Shown one piece after another: positions 21,123 to 29,853 of a stretch of 45,240 nucleotides of DNA. Positions within the stretch are counted from its first letter, which is position 1, and every line of letters begins with the position of its first letter. The DNA comes from Pseudomonadales bacterium (lineage in GTDB: Bacteria; Pseudomonadota; Gammaproteobacteria; Pseudomonadales; Ketobacteraceae). The stretch is from contig NZXG01000046.1 in the NCBI GenBank assembly GCA_002701845.1, forward strand, positions 15,953 through 61,192. The letters are read 5' to 3'. The notes beneath the pieces are model-generated. The model did not search any database, was not told the origin of the DNA, and worked only from the letters and a program-made list of their open reading frames with translations. The position numbers and the translations under genes are program-made.

Positions 21123-21869
21123 ATGAAGATACGCAATCTGATTCTGCTGGGTGTGGTGGCTGCGGCTGTTTTCGCCATCGCCCTGTTGCCCGCCAGCCTG
21201 GTTTGGCGCTCTATGTCAGGGGCCCTTGCCGGCATGCCCTGGCAGGTGGAACGGGTGGGTGGATCAATCTGGAATGGTTATGCCCTGGCCCAGTTGCGCT
21301 CGCCGGTGCTGCAGGGGCCGGTGGTGCTGGATTGGGATCTGCAGGGGCTGCGGCTGTTGCTGGGGGAGCTGGCGGTGCAGTTGCGACTGGAGGGCAGTGC
21401 CTTCCAGGTACAGGGCTCCGGGCACTGGGGACTGTGGGGCAAAGGGGTGGCGGATCTTAACGGTGAGATGCGGGCCAGCCTCCTGGATCAGTCGTTGCGG
21501 CAATTCGGGGTCAGTGCCAGCGGGGTACTGGCGCTGAACGATATCAGCGTGAATCTGGCGGACCACCGCATCACCCGGGCTGAAGGCAAGGTGGCCTGGA
21601 GCGGTGGTGCGGTGACGGCGCCGGGCCGATCCGTCAACGATCCTATCGATTTTCCCGCCGTGGACGGTGTGGTGCGGGAGGAGGACGGCAATCTGTATCT
21701 CACCGTGACCGAGCGGCAGGGGAATCAATTCCTCGCGGAAGCTGGCCTGTTACCGGAGCAGGGGCTGTGGAGCGTCAAGGCGGTGCAGCGGGTCCTGAAG
21801 CTGGCGGGGATGAGCAATAATGGCGATGACGACCGGATATTGGTTAATATGCAGCGGCCTTTGCCCTAG
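21123..21869 (+). CDS. gspN: Type II secretion system protein N
   Basis: GspN is an accessory inner-membrane protein of the type II secretion system. The 248-residue protein has a single N-terminal membrane anchor (about residues 5-25, LILLGVVAAAVFAIALLPAS), then a periplasmic part with WQVERVGGSIWNGYA and LDWDLQG, both typical of the family. The following genes are gspC and gspD. GspN is often dispensable or absent, and in many bacteria it lies at the end of the gsp operon; here it leads a small set. Confidence 0.85.
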   Translation: MKIRNLILLGVVAAAVFAIALLPASLVWRSMSGALAGMPWQVERVGGSIWNGYALAQLRSPVLQGPVVLDWDLQGLRLLLGELAVQLRLEGSAFQVQGSGHWGLWGKGVADLNGEMRASLLDQSLRQFGVSASGVLALNDISVNLADHRITRAEGKVAWSGGAVTAPGRSVNDPIDFPAVDGVVREEDGNLYLTVTERQGNQFLAEAGLLPEQGLWSVKAVQRVLKLAGMSNNGDDDRILVNMQRPLP

Positions 21870-22023
21870 GCGTTGCCCTATTGGGCTATTGCCAAGGCAT
21901 TGTAAGTATTGACTGCTAATCTGTTATGAAAGCGTACCTGCTTATTCGTTTGCCGGGAACCTTCGGGTACAGTGGAGTTCCTATTACAACAAGAATAAGC
22001 ACCTGATTGTCAGGAGAAAATTT

Positions 22024-22977
22024 TTGGCAGCGGATCCACCCTTCGAACCCTGGCTGAAGCGGGCAACCGCGGCGGGATGTGCCCTGCTGGTGATTGCCAC
22101 CGCCTTTGTGCTGGTGAAGCTGGTTTACCTGTTCGTGGATACGTCGGTGGGCACGGCGCCGGCACTGTATAACCCTCAGGCGCGGCCGTTTCAGCCTCGC
22201 GGCAGCGTGGAACAGGTGAACACCGCGGTCATTGCCCGCTGGTCCCTGTTTGGCAAAGAGGGCCAGAAACCGCAGCCAGTGGCCCAGCAGGAAGACGTTA
22301 ACGCCCCCAAAACCCGTCTCAGCCTGGAGTTGCAGGCCGTATTCGTGGCGCCGGTGGAGGAACGCTCCTCGGCGATGATCGCGGAATCCCGCCGAGACAG
22401 TGAACTCTATCACATTGGTGATGAAGTGCCGGGGAATGTGACCCTGGCGGCGGTTTATCCCGATCGGGTATTGTTGAACCGGTCCGGCAAGCTGGAGGCG
22501 CTGTATTTTCCGGACAATGCTGAGGGCGGATTTCAGCGCAGCACCCGGACCACGGTGGGCAGCCGCAGCCGCCGTGATACCCGGGTGACCGCGGCGCGAC
22601 GGGCCCCCAGCCGCCCGGGATTCGCTGACGGCAGCGCCAGTATGGCCAACCGCCAGGCCCAGGCGGCCATGGCGGAGCAAATGGTCAGCACCCTGAAGGA
22701 GCAGATTGCGGAAGATCCTGCCCAGTTGCTGGGGCAGTTTGGGCTGGCTCCCAATAACGGCCGTGGCTACCGGGTGGCAGACAATCCCAACCCCATGCTG
22801 GCTGCGGTGGGAGCCCGGCCGGGGGATGTGATTCTGGCGGTAAACGGCCAGAGCGTGGGGGATCCCGCTCAGGATATCAACCTCATTGAAGAGGTGATCC
22901 AGGACGGCTCGGTGCGGGTGTCCATGGAGCGCAACGGACGCCAATTCGATTCGGAGTATGCCCTCCCGGGGCTATAG
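22024..22977 (+). CDS. gspC: Type II secretion system protein C
   Basis: GspC links the inner-membrane platform to the GspD secretin and helps select substrates. The TTG start at 22024 is chosen because AGGAG at 22012-22016 lies 7 bases upstream; no ATG gives the membrane anchor. The 317-residue product has a short cytoplasmic head, one membrane helix (about residues 17-36), a homology region (SLELQAVFVAP..., HIGDEVPGNVTLAAVYPDRVLLNRSG), a basic Arg/Ser-rich linker, and a C-terminal PDZ domain (GARPGDVILAVNGQSVGDP). It is longer than many GspC proteins because of the linker. Confidence 0.93.
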   Translation: MAADPPFEPWLKRATAAGCALLVIATAFVLVKLVYLFVDTSVGTAPALYNPQARPFQPRGSVEQVNTAVIARWSLFGKEGQKPQPVAQQEDVNAPKTRLSLELQAVFVAPVEERSSAMIAESRRDSELYHIGDEVPGNVTLAAVYPDRVLLNRSGKLEALYFPDNAEGGFQRSTRTTVGSRSRRDTRVTAARRAPSRPGFADGSASMANRQAQAAMAEQMVSTLKEQIAEDPAQLLGQFGLAPNNGRGYRVADNPNPMLAAVGARPGDVILAVNGQSVGDPAQDINLIEEVIQDGSVRVSMERNGRQFDSEYALPGL

Positions 22978-23005
22978 GCTACACCAGGTGTTTGGAAGCA
23001 ATTTT

Positions 23006-25075
23006 ATGAGCAAGACGTGGGTCATGCATAGCAATAACAAGAGGTTGGCACGATTCCTGGCGGCCCTGGTCTGGTTGGTCCTGGTGCCGGCGTTGACCTG
23101 GGCGGCGCCGGAGGACGAAGGTGCCTGGAAGATCAATATGAAGAAGGCGGATATCCGCACCTTCATTGAGCAGGTCTCCGATATCACCGGCTACAGCTTT
23201 GTGGTGGATCCCCGGGTGAAGGGGGAGGTCACTGTGGTCTCCAATACTGAGATGTCCTCCGCGGATATTTACGACATGTTCCAGAGTGTGTTGCGGATCC
23301 ACGGTTATGCGGCGGTGAAATCCGGCAACGTGGTGAAGATCGTGCCCACTCAGGGGGCCAAGCAGGAGGACCTGCCTCTGGGCAGCGGCGCCCTGGGTAA
23401 TGAGAAAATGGTGACCCGGGTGATCCCGGTGGAAAACACCAATGCCACCGAACTGGTACCCATCCTGCGGCCCATGGTGCCGCAGTACGGTCATCTGGCG
23501 GCGGTGAGTTCCGCCAACGCCCTGATCATCAGCGATCACGCCAGCAATATCTCCCGCATTATGGAAATCATCCAGCGCATCGACAGCGCCGAGAGCGAAG
23601 AGGTGGAGGTGGTGCAGTTAAAGTACGCCTGGGTGGGTGATGTGGTGGAAACCCTGGAGCAACTGACCCCGGTGGAAACCGGCGCCAAGAACTCCCGCCG
23701 CAGTGCTGGCAACGTGCGGGTCCGGGTGGTGGCGGAAGAGCGCACCAACCGGTTGATTCTGCGGGGGGAGAAATCCGCCCGCGCCCGGGTTAAGGCGCTG
23801 CTGGCGGATTTGGACCGCCCGGTGGAGAACTCCGGCTCCACCCAGGTGCTCTATCTGCGTCACGCCGAGGCCCAAAAGGTGGCGGAGATCCTCAGCGCCC
23901 TGGTCTCTGGCCAGTCGGCCTCTGCCAGCAGTAGTGGTCGCAGTGGGGCCGGCAAGGCGGCGGCCACATTGGCGGCCACGCCCACCCCCACCTCCGGCGA
24001 TATCACCATCCAGGCGGATGAAACCCTGAATGCGCTGATCGTTCGCGCGGCGCCGGCGGATCTGGCGGAAATCCGCACCATTGTTGACCAGTTGGATGTG
24101 CGCCGGGCCCAGGTATTGATCGAGGCGGCCTTTGTGGAAGTGAGCGGTACCGCCAGCGAAGCCCTGGGGGTGCAGTGGGGTTACGGCGATCCGGAGAACG
24201 GTGTCGGCGGCACCAGCCTGTCGGTTCCGGGTCAGCTTTCCCTGTCCTCCATCGCCGGCCTGCTGGAAGGCAGTGATGCCGCCGCCAGCGAGAGCACGTC
24301 GTTTTCCGGTCTGCTGGCCGGGGGCGCCAATGAAAGTGGTGATATCCGCATGGGGGTGGTGATCCAGGCGGTGGAGTCCAATACCAACACCAACCTGTTA
24401 TCCACCCCCAGCATCATGACCCTGGACAACGAAGAGGCGGAAATCATTGTGGGGGAGAATGTTCCTTTCATTACCGGCACCAGCCTCAGCAGCAACAACG
24501 ACAACCCGTTTCAGACCATTGAGCGGCAGGACGTGGGTCTGACCCTGCGGGTGACCCCCCAGATTAACGACGGGGACGTGGTGCGCCTGCAACTGGTGCA
24601 GGAGGTTTCCAATGTGAGTAACGAAACCATCACCGGCGCCGCGGATATTTCCACCCAGAAACGTTCGGTGAAGTCCGTGATTCTGGCCAACGACGGTGAG
24701 ATCATTGTCACCGGCGGACTGGTGCGCGACGACGTGGAGGAGGTGGTCAACAAGGTGCCACTGCTGGGGGATATTCCGTTGCTGGGGGCCCTGTTCCGGG
24801 CCAAAAGCGAAAAGATGACCAAACGCAATCTGCTGCTGTTCCTGCAACCCACTATTGTCCGGGACGATGCCGCCGCCAATCGGGTGAGCCGCAGAAAGTA
24901 CGATCAAATGCGCAGTCTCAGCCTGCGTATCGATCAGTTTGGCAATATCGAGCGGGAGCCCCGTTCGGTGTTCCCCAGGGATGGCCGCGAGGTGCTGAGC
25001 AACGGTCTGCGCTTCGGGCCCGATGCGTTGCTGAACGAGCAGCAACAGCGGGAAGCGCTGGAAGCGGGTCAGTAA
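23006..25075 (+). CDS. gspD: Type II secretion system secretin
   Basis: GspD forms the outer-membrane secretin pore. From the ATG at 23006 it has 689 residues; upstream the frame overlaps gspC, and an ATG at 23024 is another option. A signal peptide (to about Ala33) is followed by the N0 domain (WKINMKKADIRTFIEQVSDI), N1-N3 ring-forming domains, a Ser/Gly-rich insert in N3 near residues 305-325, and the secretin domain with NLLSTPSIMTLDNEEAEI, VGENVPFITG and VPLLGDIPLLGALFR. The tail after the secretin domain may hold a pilotin site. No gspE-M genes follow, so the rest of the system must be elsewhere. Confidence 0.97.
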   Translation: MSKTWVMHSNNKRLARFLAALVWLVLVPALTWAAPEDEGAWKINMKKADIRTFIEQVSDITGYSFVVDPRVKGEVTVVSNTEMSSADIYDMFQSVLRIHGYAAVKSGNVVKIVPTQGAKQEDLPLGSGALGNEKMVTRVIPVENTNATELVPILRPMVPQYGHLAAVSSANALIISDHASNISRIMEIIQRIDSAESEEVEVVQLKYAWVGDVVETLEQLTPVETGAKNSRRSAGNVRVRVVAEERTNRLILRGEKSARARVKALLADLDRPVENSGSTQVLYLRHAEAQKVAEILSALVSGQSASASSSGRSGAGKAAATLAATPTPTSGDITIQADETLNALIVRAAPADLAEIRTIVDQLDVRRAQVLIEAAFVEVSGTASEALGVQWGYGDPENGVGGTSLSVPGQLSLSSIAGLLEGSDAAASESTSFSGLLAGGANESGDIRMGVVIQAVESNTNTNLLSTPSIMTLDNEEAEIIVGENVPFITGTSLSSNNDNPFQTIERQDVGLTLRVTPQINDGDVVRLQLVQEVSNVSNETITGAADISTQKRSVKSVILANDGEIIVTGGLVRDDVEEVVNKVPLLGDIPLLGALFRAKSEKMTKRNLLLFLQPTIVRDDAAANRVSRRKYDQMRSLSLRIDQFGNIEREPRSVFPRDGREVLSNGLRFGPDALLNEQQQREALEAGQ

Positions 25076-25099
25076 TAGCCGGGCGGTTGCAAACTGCTG

Positions 25100-25127
25100 C
25101 GGGCCGCGGTAATCCCCACGCGGCCCG
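25100..25127 (+). terminator. Perfect 9-bp hairpin between converging gspD and the YkgJ-family gene
   Basis: CGGGCCGCG (25100-25108) pairs perfectly with CGCGGCCCG (25119-25127) around a 10-base loop, 25 bases after the gspD stop and 14 before the stop of the opposing gene. Its position between two converging genes suggests a bidirectional terminator, but neither strand shows a U-run. Confidence 0.45.
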
Positions 25128-25140
25128 GACTTAATCGGGT

Positions 25141-25569
25141 TCAGGCATATTTACGCCAGGCTTTTTTCTGAAACCGCTTGTCCCAGCTTTTAAAACGTTT
25201 ACGGCAGTAATTATCCAGATCCTCATAGCCGGAAAAGTACAGTTCGCTGCCTTCTTCAATGCTGACGTCATACTCACAGTAGTCGTTGCTGTGCTCACGA
25301 CAAATCAGCGGCCGCACCTCATAGATGCCACAGCGGCCATCCAGCTGCAGGTGAGTGCACTGATTCCAGATCAGTAAAAACCAACCTTCCTCGTCTTTGA
25401 AGATATGCACATTGCGGTGGGAGATCTGCCATAGCAGCAGATCAAAATCCTTGATGGAGGTGGGCTTGTCGATGTTCTGGGTGACGTACTGACAGCACTT
25501 CGACTCCACGCAGCGATCGCATTTATTGTCGGATTTGGCGAGCTGTTTCAGTTTGATTTTTTTGGCCAT
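25141..25569 (-). CDS. YkgJ-family cysteine cluster protein
   Basis: A 142-residue soluble protein of the YkgJ family (zinc- or iron-chelating cysteine cluster), whose function is not established. Cysteines at positions 17, 20, 25 and 26 (NKCDRCVESKCCQYV) and later ones in NQCTHLQLDGRCGIYEVRPLICREH match the family pattern CxxC...CxxY..RP..CR. The start MAKKIKLKQL at 25569 is chosen because upstream codons look non-coding, though the frame stays open to 25698; the Shine-Dalgarno is weak. It is divergent from the next gene. Confidence 0.85.
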   Translation of the reverse strand: MAKKIKLKQLAKSDNKCDRCVESKCCQYVTQNIDKPTSIKDFDLLLWQISHRNVHIFKDEEGWFLLIWNQCTHLQLDGRCGIYEVRPLICREHSNDYCEYDVSIEEGSELYFSGYEDLDNYCRKRFKSWDKRFQKKAWRKYA

Positions 25570-25763
25570 GGCGTAAAGTAAGAATCCAGGAAGCTGGGAT
25601 GAATGGTGATCCCCAGGGGGGCCGGTGGGTGAATCGGTGCCCGCAGGCTCCATGTTAGAACCACATGATATAAAAAGTGTGGCGCTATCCCAAATCAATT
25701 ACTTGTGACCCTACAAACCCTGTGTTTATATCAGGGCTGAGTACTGACAGGAGGAACGGATCG

Positions 25764-26756
25764 GTGGTAAACGCATTGATTGTGGGAGCGGGTGCCGTAG
25801 GTCAGGTTTACGGCCATTTTTTGCAGCGGGGCGGTGCCGCGGTCTCTTATCTGGTAAAAGAAAAATACCAAGCCCAGTGTGAACAGGGGTTCACCCTGTA
25901 TCGCTGCCGACGTAACGGTCTGGGGGCGCCGGAGCGGTTCCAGGCGACGGGTATCTACACGGATCTGGAGGCTGTGCGACAGCAGCACTGGGATCAGGTG
26001 TGGCTGGCCATTTCCTCGGCGGACCTGCGGGGAGACTTTCTGCCCCGGTTGCGGGATGCCATTGGTGACGCCACTCTGGTGATGCTGCAGCCGGACCTGG
26101 ATGATCGGGATTATGTTTGTCAGGTTTTTCCCGCTCAGCAGGTGGTCTGTGGCGTGGTGAATTTCATTGCGTATCAGACCCCATTGCCGGGTTTACCGGA
26201 TTACCAGCAGGATGCCAGCAAACAGGGGGTGGCTTACTTGTTGCTGCCGCTGATGCCGGCGGAGTTTGCCGGCAGCGAATCCCGGCTGCCGGAGGTGGCG
26301 GCAGCCCTGGCTGAGGGGCGTTTCAATGTGAAAGTGCAGCAGGACGCGTCGCGCATATACGCGGATCGATCCGCCATGATGATTCCCCTGGTGGCGTTAC
26401 TGGAGCTGGAACACTGGTCGTTCCGGCGGCTGCGTCACAGTCGCTCCCTCGAGCTGGCGGTGAACGCCGCGCGGGAGGCGTTGACCATTGTCGCCGCCCG
26501 CTTTGGCCAGCGGCTCAATTGGACCGAGCGATTGTTCAATCTGTTCTCGGTGAAACTGGCTTTGCCGTTGATGCGGATATTGTCCCCCATGGATGCCGAG
26601 GCTTACCTGAAGTTCCAGTTTCGCAAGACCGCACCGCAAACCCGGCTTATGCTGCAGCATTTCATCGATGACGGCGAGCGCTTGGGCCAGCCGGTGCATT
26701 CCCTGAAGACCCTGCAGGGCCTGTTGCAACAGTCCTCACAGGACCAGGCGGCTTAG
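25764..26756 (+). CDS. Ketopantoate reductase-like (ApbA/PanE family) oxidoreductase
   Basis: A 330-residue NAD(P)-binding protein. The GTG at 25764 is chosen since AGGAGG lies 9 bases upstream (25749-25754) and the Rossmann motif GAGAVG then falls at residues 8-13. The middle part (VWLAISSADLRGDFLPRL, VMLQPDLDD, VVCGVVNFIAYQTPLPG) matches the layout of ketopantoate reductases, but the C-terminal half is unusual. It may act on another substrate, so panE is not assigned. The stop overlaps the end of the converging srkA gene by four bases. Confidence 0.7.
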   Translation: MVNALIVGAGAVGQVYGHFLQRGGAAVSYLVKEKYQAQCEQGFTLYRCRRNGLGAPERFQATGIYTDLEAVRQQHWDQVWLAISSADLRGDFLPRLRDAIGDATLVMLQPDLDDRDYVCQVFPAQQVVCGVVNFIAYQTPLPGLPDYQQDASKQGVAYLLLPLMPAEFAGSESRLPEVAAALAEGRFNVKVQQDASRIYADRSAMMIPLVALLELEHWSFRRLRHSRSLELAVNAAREALTIVAARFGQRLNWTERLFNLFSVKLALPLMRILSPMDAEAYLKFQFRKTAPQTRLMLQHFIDDGERLGQPVHSLKTLQGLLQQSSQDQAA

Positions 26757-27745
26757 TAAAGCCGGAAGGGTTCGGCATCCAGCAACTGGTATTGTTCTTC
26801 CAGAGTGGCCAGGTGATTTTGCCAGTAGTGGTCTGTGTTGAACCAGGTGAAATGGGTGGGAAAGGCAGGATCATCCCAGCGCCGCGCCAGCCAGCCGGCG
26901 TAGTGCACCATGCGCATGGTGCGCAGGGGCTCGATCAGTTGTAATTCCCGGCGGTCGAAGTCGTTGAACTCTTCGTAACCCTCCAGCAGTTCGCTGAACT
27001 GGGCGATCTGTTCCTGCCGATGTCCCGCCAACAGCATCCACAAATCCTGCACCGCTGGAGCATTCTGGCAGTCATCGAAATCCACGAACCAGGGGCCGGT
27101 TTCCCGGTGCCACAGAATATTGCCGATATGGCAGTCCCCGTGACAGCGAATCCAGCGGGGCGTCACGCTGTCAAACCGGTGTTGGAATTCCCTGGCGAAG
27201 GCGTCCACCAGCTGCCGGTAGCGGGGTTTCAGGTGCTCCGGCATAAAGGCGCTTTCCAGCAGAAACGCCGCCGGTTCGGTCACCAGACGCTCCACCGAAA
27301 GACTGGGTCGGGACTGAAACAGGCGGGTGCCGCCTACATTGTGCATGCGTCCCAGTAGTCGACCCAGCCATAACAACTGATCGAAATCGTCCTGCTCCGG
27401 CGCCTGACCTCCCTGGCGGCGGAACAGGGCAAAGCGGTAACCCCCGAACCGGTGCAGCGTGGCGCCCTGGAACTGCATGGGTGGCACCGCCGGCAATTCG
27501 TGGGCTTCCAGGTCCAGGGCGTAGCGATGCTCTTCCTCGATGGCGGCATCACTCCAACGCTGGGGGCGGTAAAACTTGACGATTACCGGCTCCGCCTCGT
27601 CGATGCCCACCTGGTAAACCCGGTTTTCATAACTGTTCAACGCCAGCAACCGGGCATCGGACAGCAGCCCCAGGGATTCCACCGCCTGGATCACGGTATC
27701 GGGGGAGAGGGCGTCGTAGTTGGTCTGCAGGTCGGGGTCAGTCAT
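26753..27745 (-). CDS. srkA: Stress response serine/threonine protein kinase SrkA (YihE)
   Basis: SrkA is an aminoglycoside-phosphotransferase-fold kinase that counters stress-induced death in E. coli. The start at 27745 (MTDPDLQTN) has GGAGG about 9 bases upstream and gives 330 residues, near the E. coli size. ALNSYENRVYQVG and VIVKFYRP form the nucleotide-binding lobe; the catalytic loop is HGDCHIGN at residues 202-209 (Asp204), and the metal-binding DFDD lies at 222-225, followed by NAPAVQDLWMLL as in YihE. It converges on the ketopantoate-reductase-like gene with a four-base overlap. Confidence 0.95.
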   Translation of the reverse strand: MTDPDLQTNYDALSPDTVIQAVESLGLLSDARLLALNSYENRVYQVGIDEAEPVIVKFYRPQRWSDAAIEEEHRYALDLEAHELPAVPPMQFQGATLHRFGGYRFALFRRQGGQAPEQDDFDQLLWLGRLLGRMHNVGGTRLFQSRPSLSVERLVTEPAAFLLESAFMPEHLKPRYRQLVDAFAREFQHRFDSVTPRWIRCHGDCHIGNILWHRETGPWFVDFDDCQNAPAVQDLWMLLAGHRQEQIAQFSELLEGYEEFNDFDRRELQLIEPLRTMRMVHYAGWLARRWDDPAFPTHFTWFNTDHYWQNHLATLEEQYQLLDAEPFRLY

Positions 27746-27850
27746 GGCGGCGGCCTCCAGCGATGGTAGAGGCCGCATCCTATCACAGAGCGGTCGCCGG
27801 GATCGCGGCTTTCCGAAGTCCACCGGCCCATGCCGCCGGGTGGCCGGCAG

Positions 27851-28540
27851 TCAGCGGGATTGTCTGGCGGCCCGCGCCACGGCCCAGCCGTCCACCCGTT
27901 CCACGCCGCTGCTGCGCAGCTGGCGGGCCAGTTGGTTGAGGGTGCTGCCGGTGGTCATCACATCGTCCACCAGCACCACATGCCGAGGCAGTTGCGGCAG
28001 AGCCCGCAGCACTGTTCGATTGATGCGGAAGGCCCGCTGCAGATTCTGCTGCCGTTCCGCCCGGGACAGCGCCTTTTGCGGCCCCCGCTCCCGGACCTTA
28101 GTGATCACATCATAGCGCAGCGGCCGTCGCAGCCGCCGGGCCACCAGGCGCGCCAGTATCCCGGCCTGATTGAAGCCCCGGGTCTGCTGTTTGTCCGGGT
28201 GCAAAGGCACTGGCAGAATCAGGTCCGGCAGCGGGATGCGGTCGCGGAGAATGCAGTGCCCCAGCAGGCGCCCCAGGGCCAGCAACAGCTCCCCCCGGTT
28301 TGGCTGTTTCCCCTGCAGAATCAGCTGGTCCACCGGAAACGCATAGCGCAGGGGGCTGTAACAGAGGTCGAAGTAAGGTTCCTCTGTCACGCAATGTTGG
28401 CACAGGCCGGTGAAGGGATCGTCCCAGGGTTCGGCACAGCGTTCACAGTGAAACCGGTTCCAGGGAAGCTGGCGCAGGCACTCGGGGCACAGATCCCTTC
28501 CCGGTGGGTTAATGCCGTGACATAGCAAACAAAAAAACAT
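27851..28540 (-). CDS. comF: ComF family phosphoribosyltransferase-like protein
   Basis: ComF-type proteins are needed for DNA uptake in competent bacteria (they bind single-stranded DNA and DprA in H. influenzae) and are also called amidophosphoribosyltransferase-like. The 229-residue product has an N-terminal zinc-finger-like Cys set (FFCLLCHG, LCPEC, CERC, CQHC) and the phosphoribosyl pyrophosphate motif VVLVDDVMTTGST near residues 186-198. The ATG at 28540 is divergent from bioB; a comF-bioB pair is common in Pseudomonas-like genomes. Confidence 0.93.
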   Translation of the reverse strand: MFFCLLCHGINPPGRDLCPECLRQLPWNRFHCERCAEPWDDPFTGLCQHCVTEEPYFDLCYSPLRYAFPVDQLILQGKQPNRGELLLALGRLLGHCILRDRIPLPDLILPVPLHPDKQQTRGFNQAGILARLVARRLRRPLRYDVITKVRERGPQKALSRAERQQNLQRAFRINRTVLRALPQLPRHVVLVDDVMTTGSTLNQLARQLRSSGVERVDGWAVARAARQSR

Positions 28541-28563
28541 TGTTTAGGTCGTTTTGTGATCGT

Positions 28564-28597
28564 TTGTAAACCTTTAAGTCGATGGAAAAGTTGACAA
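28564..28597 (+). promoter_or_regulatory. BirA-type biotin operator upstream of bioB
   Basis: TTGTAAACC (28564-28572), 16 spacer bases, then AGTTGACAA (28589-28597). This is the BirA operator TTGTAAACC-N15/16-GGTTTACAA with the left arm perfect and 7 of 9 matching in the right arm. The right arm contains TTGACA (28591-28596), a perfect -35; TACCAT at 28613-28618, 16 bases on, can serve as -10. Bound BirA-biotinyl-AMP would block this promoter. The left arm lies 24 bases from the comF start, so comF could be affected too. Confidence 0.8.
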
Positions 28598-28618
28598 CAT
28601 CGCTCAGGTCATTACCAT
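28591..28618 (+). promoter_or_regulatory. bioBp: Putative sigma-70 promoter of bioBFHCD
   Basis: TTGACA at 28591-28596 is a perfect -35. A 16-base spacer leads to TACCAT (28613-28618), a -10 with four of six matches. It overlaps the right arm of the BirA operator, and the bioB ATG lies 88 bases downstream. Confidence 0.5.
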
Positions 28619-28706
28619 TCCCAAAGCATCCGCCGCCGGGCGTTGGCGCCCGTCGCAACATAAAGACCAAGACCCCACAAATAAAACACAGCAAAGAGGC
28701 CGGGCC

Positions 28707-29846
28707 ATGACCGCGCAACCTCATACCCAGGCGGCAACCCGCCACGACTGGACCCTGGAAGAAGTTCAGGCACTGTTCGCACTACCATTCAATGATCTGT
28801 TGTTTCAGGCCCAGACCGTGCATCGGCAGTTTCACGACCCCAACCGGGTGCAGATCAGTACCTTGTTGAGTATCAAGACCGGGGCCTGCCCGGAAGACTG
28901 CAAATACTGCTCGCAGAGTGGCCACTACAACACCGGCCTGGAAAAGGAAAAACTGATGGCGGTGGAGCAGGTGCTGACCCAGGCCCGGGAGGCGAAAGCC
29001 GCCGGCGCCAGTCGTTTCTGCATGGGGGCGGCCTGGCGTTCCCCGCGGGAGAAGGATATGCCCTATGTGGTGGACATGGTGAAACAGGTGAAAGCTCTGG
29101 GTATGGAGACCTGCATGACCCTGGGCATGCTGGATTCCGGTCAGGCGCAGCAACTGGCGGACGCGGGGCTGGATTATTACAACCACAACCTGGATACCTC
29201 GCCGGAACACTATAACGCCATCATCAGTACCCGCAGCTACCAGGACCGGCTGGACACTCTGGCCAATGTCCGGGAAGCGGGCATGAAAATCTGCTGTGGC
29301 GGCATTCTGGGGCTGGGGGAAAGTGCCCGCGACCGTGCTGGCCTGCTGTTACAGCTGGCCAATTTGCCTCAGCATCCGGAAAGTGTGCCCATCAATATGC
29401 TGGTGAAGATCGAGGGCACCCCGCTGGCGGAGGTGGAGGACCTGGACCCGTTTGATTTCGTCCGCACCATTGCGGTGGCGCGGATTCTGATGCCGGAAGC
29501 GGCGGTGCGCCTGTCCGCGGGCCGGGAGGAAATGAACGAGCAGATGCAGGCCCTGTGTTTTCTGGCGGGGGCCAACTCGATCTTTTATGGCGAGCGCCTG
29601 CTCACCACCAACAACCCGGAAACCTCCAGCGACCGGCAGCTGTTCGCCAAGCTGGGTATCGAACCCCTGGAACTGGGCACCGCCGCCAGCGACGAAGCCA
29701 GCGAGGCCGCCTTGTTGCAGGCAGTGGAGCATGAGAAAACCGCCCACCTGTTTGTGGATGCCGCCCGTAGCAGTGTCCGGCATGGCAGTGCCCGTGAGGA
29801 AGGTGGCCTGCAACCCCACAAGGATTGCCCGAAACTGACTCACTGA
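28707..29846 (+). CDS. bioB: Biotin synthase
   Basis: BioB is a radical-SAM enzyme that inserts sulfur into dethiobiotin to make biotin, in the cytoplasm. The 379-residue product has the SAM-cluster motif CPEDCKYC with Cys61, Cys65 and Cys68, and further conserved blocks [26 protein letters not shown] and [10 protein letters not shown]. The C-terminal tail after about residue 345 is longer than in E. coli (346 residues) and looks disordered. It leads the bioBFHCD operon behind the BirA operator; bioF starts 7 bases after its stop. Confidence 0.99.
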   Translation: MTAQPHTQAATRHDWTLEEVQALFALPFNDLLFQAQTVHRQFHDPNRVQISTLLSIKTGACPEDCKYCSQSGHYNTGLEKEKLMAVEQVLTQAREAKAAGASRFCMGAAWRSPREKDMPYVVDMVKQVKALGMETCMTLGMLDSGQAQQLADAGLDYYNHNLDTSPEHYNAIISTRSYQDRLDTLANVREAGMKICCGGILGLGESARDRAGLLLQLANLPQHPESVPINMLVKIEGTPLAEVEDLDPFDFVRTIAVARILMPEAAVRLSAGREEMNEQMQALCFLAGANSIFYGERLLTTNNPETSSDRQLFAKLGIEPLELGTAASDEASEAALLQAVEHEKTAHLFVDAARSSVRHGSAREEGGLQPHKDCPKLTH

Positions 29847-29853
29847 TCCGGCC

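Noticed and set aside
21900-22010. TTGACT at about 21909 as a -35 for gspC
   Set aside because: No -10 lies at 16-18 bases; TATGAA is only 10 bases away.
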